From: Hysterium pulicare CBS 123377
Taxonomy: Eukaryota > Ascomycota > Dothideomycetes > Hysteriales > Hysteriaceae
DNA: 64,000 nt
Direction: 5' to 3'
Assembly: GCA_000467715.1 (NCBI GenBank)
Contig: AJFK01000478.1
Location: 36,299 to 100,298, forward strand
Part shown: piece after piece, positions 61,190 through 64,000 of the stretch
How the letters are laid out: every line of letters starts with the position of its first letter
Numbering within the stretch: position 1 is the first letter of the stretch
Made by a program: the position numbers and the translations under genes
The notes under the pieces: generated by a model
Databases searched by the model: none
Seen by the model: the letters and a program-made list of their open reading frames with translations, nothing else
What the model was told of the DNA's origin: nothing

Positions 61190-63004
61190 TTAAGTAATGT
61201 TGAAAGTGATAGCTGGAAGCTGGGAAGCCTCTCCATCCATTAAACCGTGCACATAGCACTCTCCGACGAATTTGAACTGCGTATCCGGCCTATTCCGTGC
61301 ATCATGACGCAGGATACATGGTACCAAGCCGCCACTGAAGAGGCAGACTTCATCCCCAGGCGCAACACGCATTGGTCCCAGCCCCAGGTATCCTTTATGG
61401 GTCAAGAAAAGCCGTCGATAATCGGTGGCGGCCAGAACATCCTCCATTCTTTCATCCAATTCATTTGGTGTCGAGGTAACCCCATCCTCAGATATTTCAA
61501 CCCCATCTAAGAAGCTCGAGACGGATTTTGCTCGCTGATAGCTCTCGCCCATTTCGTTTTGTGAGTATTTCGAGGCAGTTTTCTCAACATCTGCAATAAT
61601 GACCCGATGAAAGGCTTGGTCATACGTCTCTCCGGTATGAGGATAACCTCCATTTGGCAGTTCACTCCTCCAAGAGAGTATGGTGCGAAGGCTACTAATC
61701 CAATCACCACCGTGGCATTGCACGTAAGTAACAAATACTCGGTCGACACGGGCGCCATCTACCGCTAAGACTGGTCGCATCGACATCTTTGCATTGACGT
61801 GGGACATGGCTGATGTATTGTATAACAAGGTTGCGTCCTCGAGCGCAAATGTGTCGGACTGATTTGCTGATTTCTTAAACATATGACCGTAGGCAGATTG
61901 TCCCCAATCTGGGCACCACGACGGCAAATTAGTTCGACGAATATTGCTCTCTCCAGGCAGAATATAGCCCATAAAGTCGAGACTCTGACGCTTGTACCGC
62001 TGAAGACAGAAATGAACCACTTCGAGGTACACATCCGCATAGTTCTTGCTGTAGTTCGGCTGAATATCAGTATCTGAGACCTCTGCTGCCATTCCAAGGG
62101 CTGCAAAAACTTTATCCCGCGGATCCTGGCAATGATATTCTCGCAGATGTTGCAGCACCTCCAGTAGACTAACGCATGCACCGGATCTCCGCTTAACCCA
62201 GAATTGCTTAAGATGAAGCGCAGGCCAGATAGGACTTTGTCTGGCTTCCCACCGATTCTTGGAGATGGCGTTGAGCTTAGTCAGTACATTATCGAAGTCG
62301 GTCCATCGAATGGAACGTGGACCGCAGTGTATATAGAGTCGGTCACCAGCAACTGCAGAAACCTCTTGCACAATCCACGCACGTCGCCACCAGGGTCGTT
62401 GGCATATACTAGAGTACTGATTGCTATAGAACTGAGGGGAGTATTGATCATAGAACGAATCGCTATGATGTGATAGGAAGTGTTCTTCTGAAATCCGACG
62501 CTCGATTAGGTCCATGGCAAAATTACTTTGATCGTCGAGGTCGCCGAGCCAGACAGATACTCTTTCGGAGAACCGATAAATGGCATTCATGAGACGGACT
62601 TGAGTGTTCCTTTCTTCAATGTCCTCCTGGTTGATGCAGATAGCATCTGCCCAAAAATGAAGTCGCTGTTCATAGCAGGGTGTTCGTAGAACTCCAATGG
62701 CATCCGAGAGATTGCGCGTAATTGATAAGTTGATATTGTTGACATTGAGCGTGCAGTCCCGTGATTGATTTCCCCAAGTATAAGATAATGCCATGTACGG
62801 TGGTGCTTTTTCAAAAGGCACAGAGATCATGACGCAGAATCCTTCGGGGTAAGGCCCATGACTTGCAGAATAAAACCTGAGAAGGCGGATGTCTCTGGCA
62901 CCTTTCAAATGACAACTCTGATACAGAAGGTTTCCCGATATTTGTGCTGGGACAGCTTGGTTAGTGGTTTGACCTGAAGTAGTCATGGATCTCTCGAAGT
63001 CCAT
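61190..63004 (-). CDS. HET-domain protein (heterokaryon incompatibility), intact
   Basis: A single uninterrupted frame of 604 aa from ATG at 63004. The HET domain (PF06985) begins with YMALSYTWG at residues 70-78, continues with LHFWADAICINQ and VSVWLGDLDD, and ends with the RAWIVQEV block. The region after it has DPRDKVFAALGMA, LPSWCPDW and a C-terminal GDEVCLFSGGLVPCILR, the usual order in this family, where the C-terminal part varies between strains. HET proteins mediate non-self recognition and cell death; the partner is not identifiable here. It is intronless and complete, in contrast to the truncated HET gene at 5.5-7.2 kb. An in-frame TTG lies four codons upstream, but the ATG is the better start. 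Confidence 0.9.
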   Translation of the reverse strand: MDFERSMTTSGQTTNQAVPAQISGNLLYQSCHLKGARDIRLLRFYSASHGPYPEGFCVMISVPFEKAPPYMALSYTWGNQSRDCTLNVNNINLSITRNLSDAIGVLRTPCYEQRLHFWADAICINQEDIEERNTQVRLMNAIYRFSERVSVWLGDLDDQSNFAMDLIERRISEEHFLSHHSDSFYDQYSPQFYSNQYSSICQRPWWRRAWIVQEVSAVAGDRLYIHCGPRSIRWTDFDNVLTKLNAISKNRWEARQSPIWPALHLKQFWVKRRSGACVSLLEVLQHLREYHCQDPRDKVFAALGMAAEVSDTDIQPNYSKNYADVYLEVVHFCLQRYKRQSLDFMGYILPGESNIRRTNLPSWCPDWGQSAYGHMFKKSANQSDTFALEDATLLYNTSAMSHVNAKMSMRPVLAVDGARVDRVFVTYVQCHGGDWISSLRTILSWRSELPNGGYPHTGETYDQAFHRVIIADVEKTASKYSQNEMGESYQRAKSVSSFLDGVEISEDGVTSTPNELDERMEDVLAATDYRRLFLTHKGYLGLGPMRVAPGDEVCLFSGGLVPCILRHDARNRPDTQFKFVGECYVHGLMDGEASQLPAITFNIT

Positions 63005-64000
63005 AGTGATGTTCAAGGAAGGCTCTTGAGCTGGTGGACGGTGGATGACATTGGGACGTATAGACTAGACGTAGAACTGGAGATGATATCGTCCCCTCGA
63101 CTTTGCAGTCCCATGTTCGATACGAACAAGCTGACGGAGAGATGAGGAGCGACGAAGCCTGAGGATTAGAGAGGCTGAGTCCGATCCGAGCGCCACAGAA
63201 CGCTAGGGTGCCCTGCTAGTCTAGGTATAGTATTAATGGGAGACCAAACTCACACGGTATACTGAACATACGCGAGAGAATAGGCTCTTTTGTGAGCAAC
63301 AGTTTCTCGTTCGACAATGGAAAACAGTAAAGCCGGGAACGTCCTCGTCTAAGAAAGCTAAAACGTGAGTTACGTTACCTAGATTGACCTACGCTTAATA
63401 ATTAGCGCCTTGCAGGTAATAGGCTTGTAGTCTTTCATTCCACAAAGGTATTATAATGCTAAGTTTGAATATCTAATAACGGTGATACTCCACAAGTGTC
63501 GCTTAGAAGCCCAATCTCAAAACAAAGCGCAAGAGCTTATAGCGTCAGTTGTAAGGTAGCACAATCTGTGAGGAAGTAGAGCAGCATCGCGCATCATATA
63601 TTGAGGGTTTATGGGAATAAGCCCCAGCTCATATACCTTTAGAAAGTAGCCTGTTGCGGAGTCCATCGGATTGCAGGGACGAAGCAGTAGCTATCTCAAG
63701 TTGAAACTTACGATTCTTCCAGTGTATCTCATATCGTAACTAGTTGCTTGAATGAATTTGATAGCTACCTATTTGGAGACGAGTGAGCAGATTCCATTTG
63801 CATCTCAATCTCATAGGCCCTTGATTAGTCTTACAGGACACATACTTGATTCTCATGTTACCTACTTGCCACGGCGTCATTCTAAGTAGGAATACTCAAT
63901 GAGAACTCAACGCGAAATCGAAACAACACCAATACGCCATTCAGTGAAATTGACCATAAATGAGAGCCATATATAATCACCGTTTACGCGTGGTTGAGCT
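63005..64000. other. Right-end intergenic DNA
   Basis: About 1 kb upstream of the HET gene, AT-rich with many short TAG/CTA motifs. No ORF of note and no RNA gene seen. Confidence 0.5.

Noticed and set aside
1-64000. CRISPR arrays, operons, ribosome binding sites and tRNA genes
   Set aside because: The spliced, monocistronic gene structure is eukaryotic, so bacterial features do not apply; no convincing tRNA A/B-box pair was seen by eye.

Overview
The window is nuclear DNA of a filamentous ascomycete (Pezizomycotina). Short GT-AG introns (mostly 46-100 nt) with CTAA(C/T)-type branch sites split most genes. HET-domain and Pth11/rhodopsin-like proteins are present, and a DHN-melanin locus fills the right half. 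The class is not certain; Leotiomycetes is plausible but not proven from the sequence alone. All exon coordinates below were worked out by hand from reading frames, splice signals and remembered family sequences; no search was run.

Left part (0-29 kb): housekeeping genes mixed with accessory material. In order: the 5' end of a minus-strand RPAP1-like gene; an 11-exon MSN5/exportin-5 karyopherin (1231 aa, one GC-AG intron); a 5'-truncated HET-domain gene; a 2-oxoglutarate/Fe(II) dioxygenase; a DUF726 alpha/beta-hydrolase-like membrane protein; an ASPM/Sha1-type CH-IQ spindle protein (minus strand); a Pth11-type seven-helix membrane protein; an unusual 3-kb array of at least six diverged repeats, each carrying a minus-strand TATA/CT-rich core promoter; a 405-aa fungal orphan-family gene; and prefoldin subunit 3 (minus strand). 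A gene-poor 2.6-kb stretch follows.

Right part (29-64 kb): a three-gene DHN-melanin locus. A minus-strand non-reducing polyketide synthase (SAT-KS-MAT-PT-ACP-ACP-TE, 2169 aa) and a plus-strand CMR1/Pig1-type regulator (two C2H2 fingers plus one Zn2Cys6 cluster, 998 aa) are divergently transcribed across 14.7 kb with no convincing gene. A 1,3,8-trihydroxynaphthalene reductase (280 aa) lies 3.9 kb downstream of the regulator. The PKS should make the naphthol (or its heptaketide precursor), the reductase should act on tetra- and/or tri-hydroxynaphthalene, and the regulator should switch both on. Scytalone dehydratase is not in the window. A secreted GH16 glucanase-like enzyme and an intact intronless HET-domain gene close the window.

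The most unusual items are the promoter-bearing tandem array at 20.07-22.91 kb, a 42-bp TA-flanked near-perfect palindrome inside it (a minimal MITE or transposon relic), and the very long gene-free spacer between PKS and CMR1.
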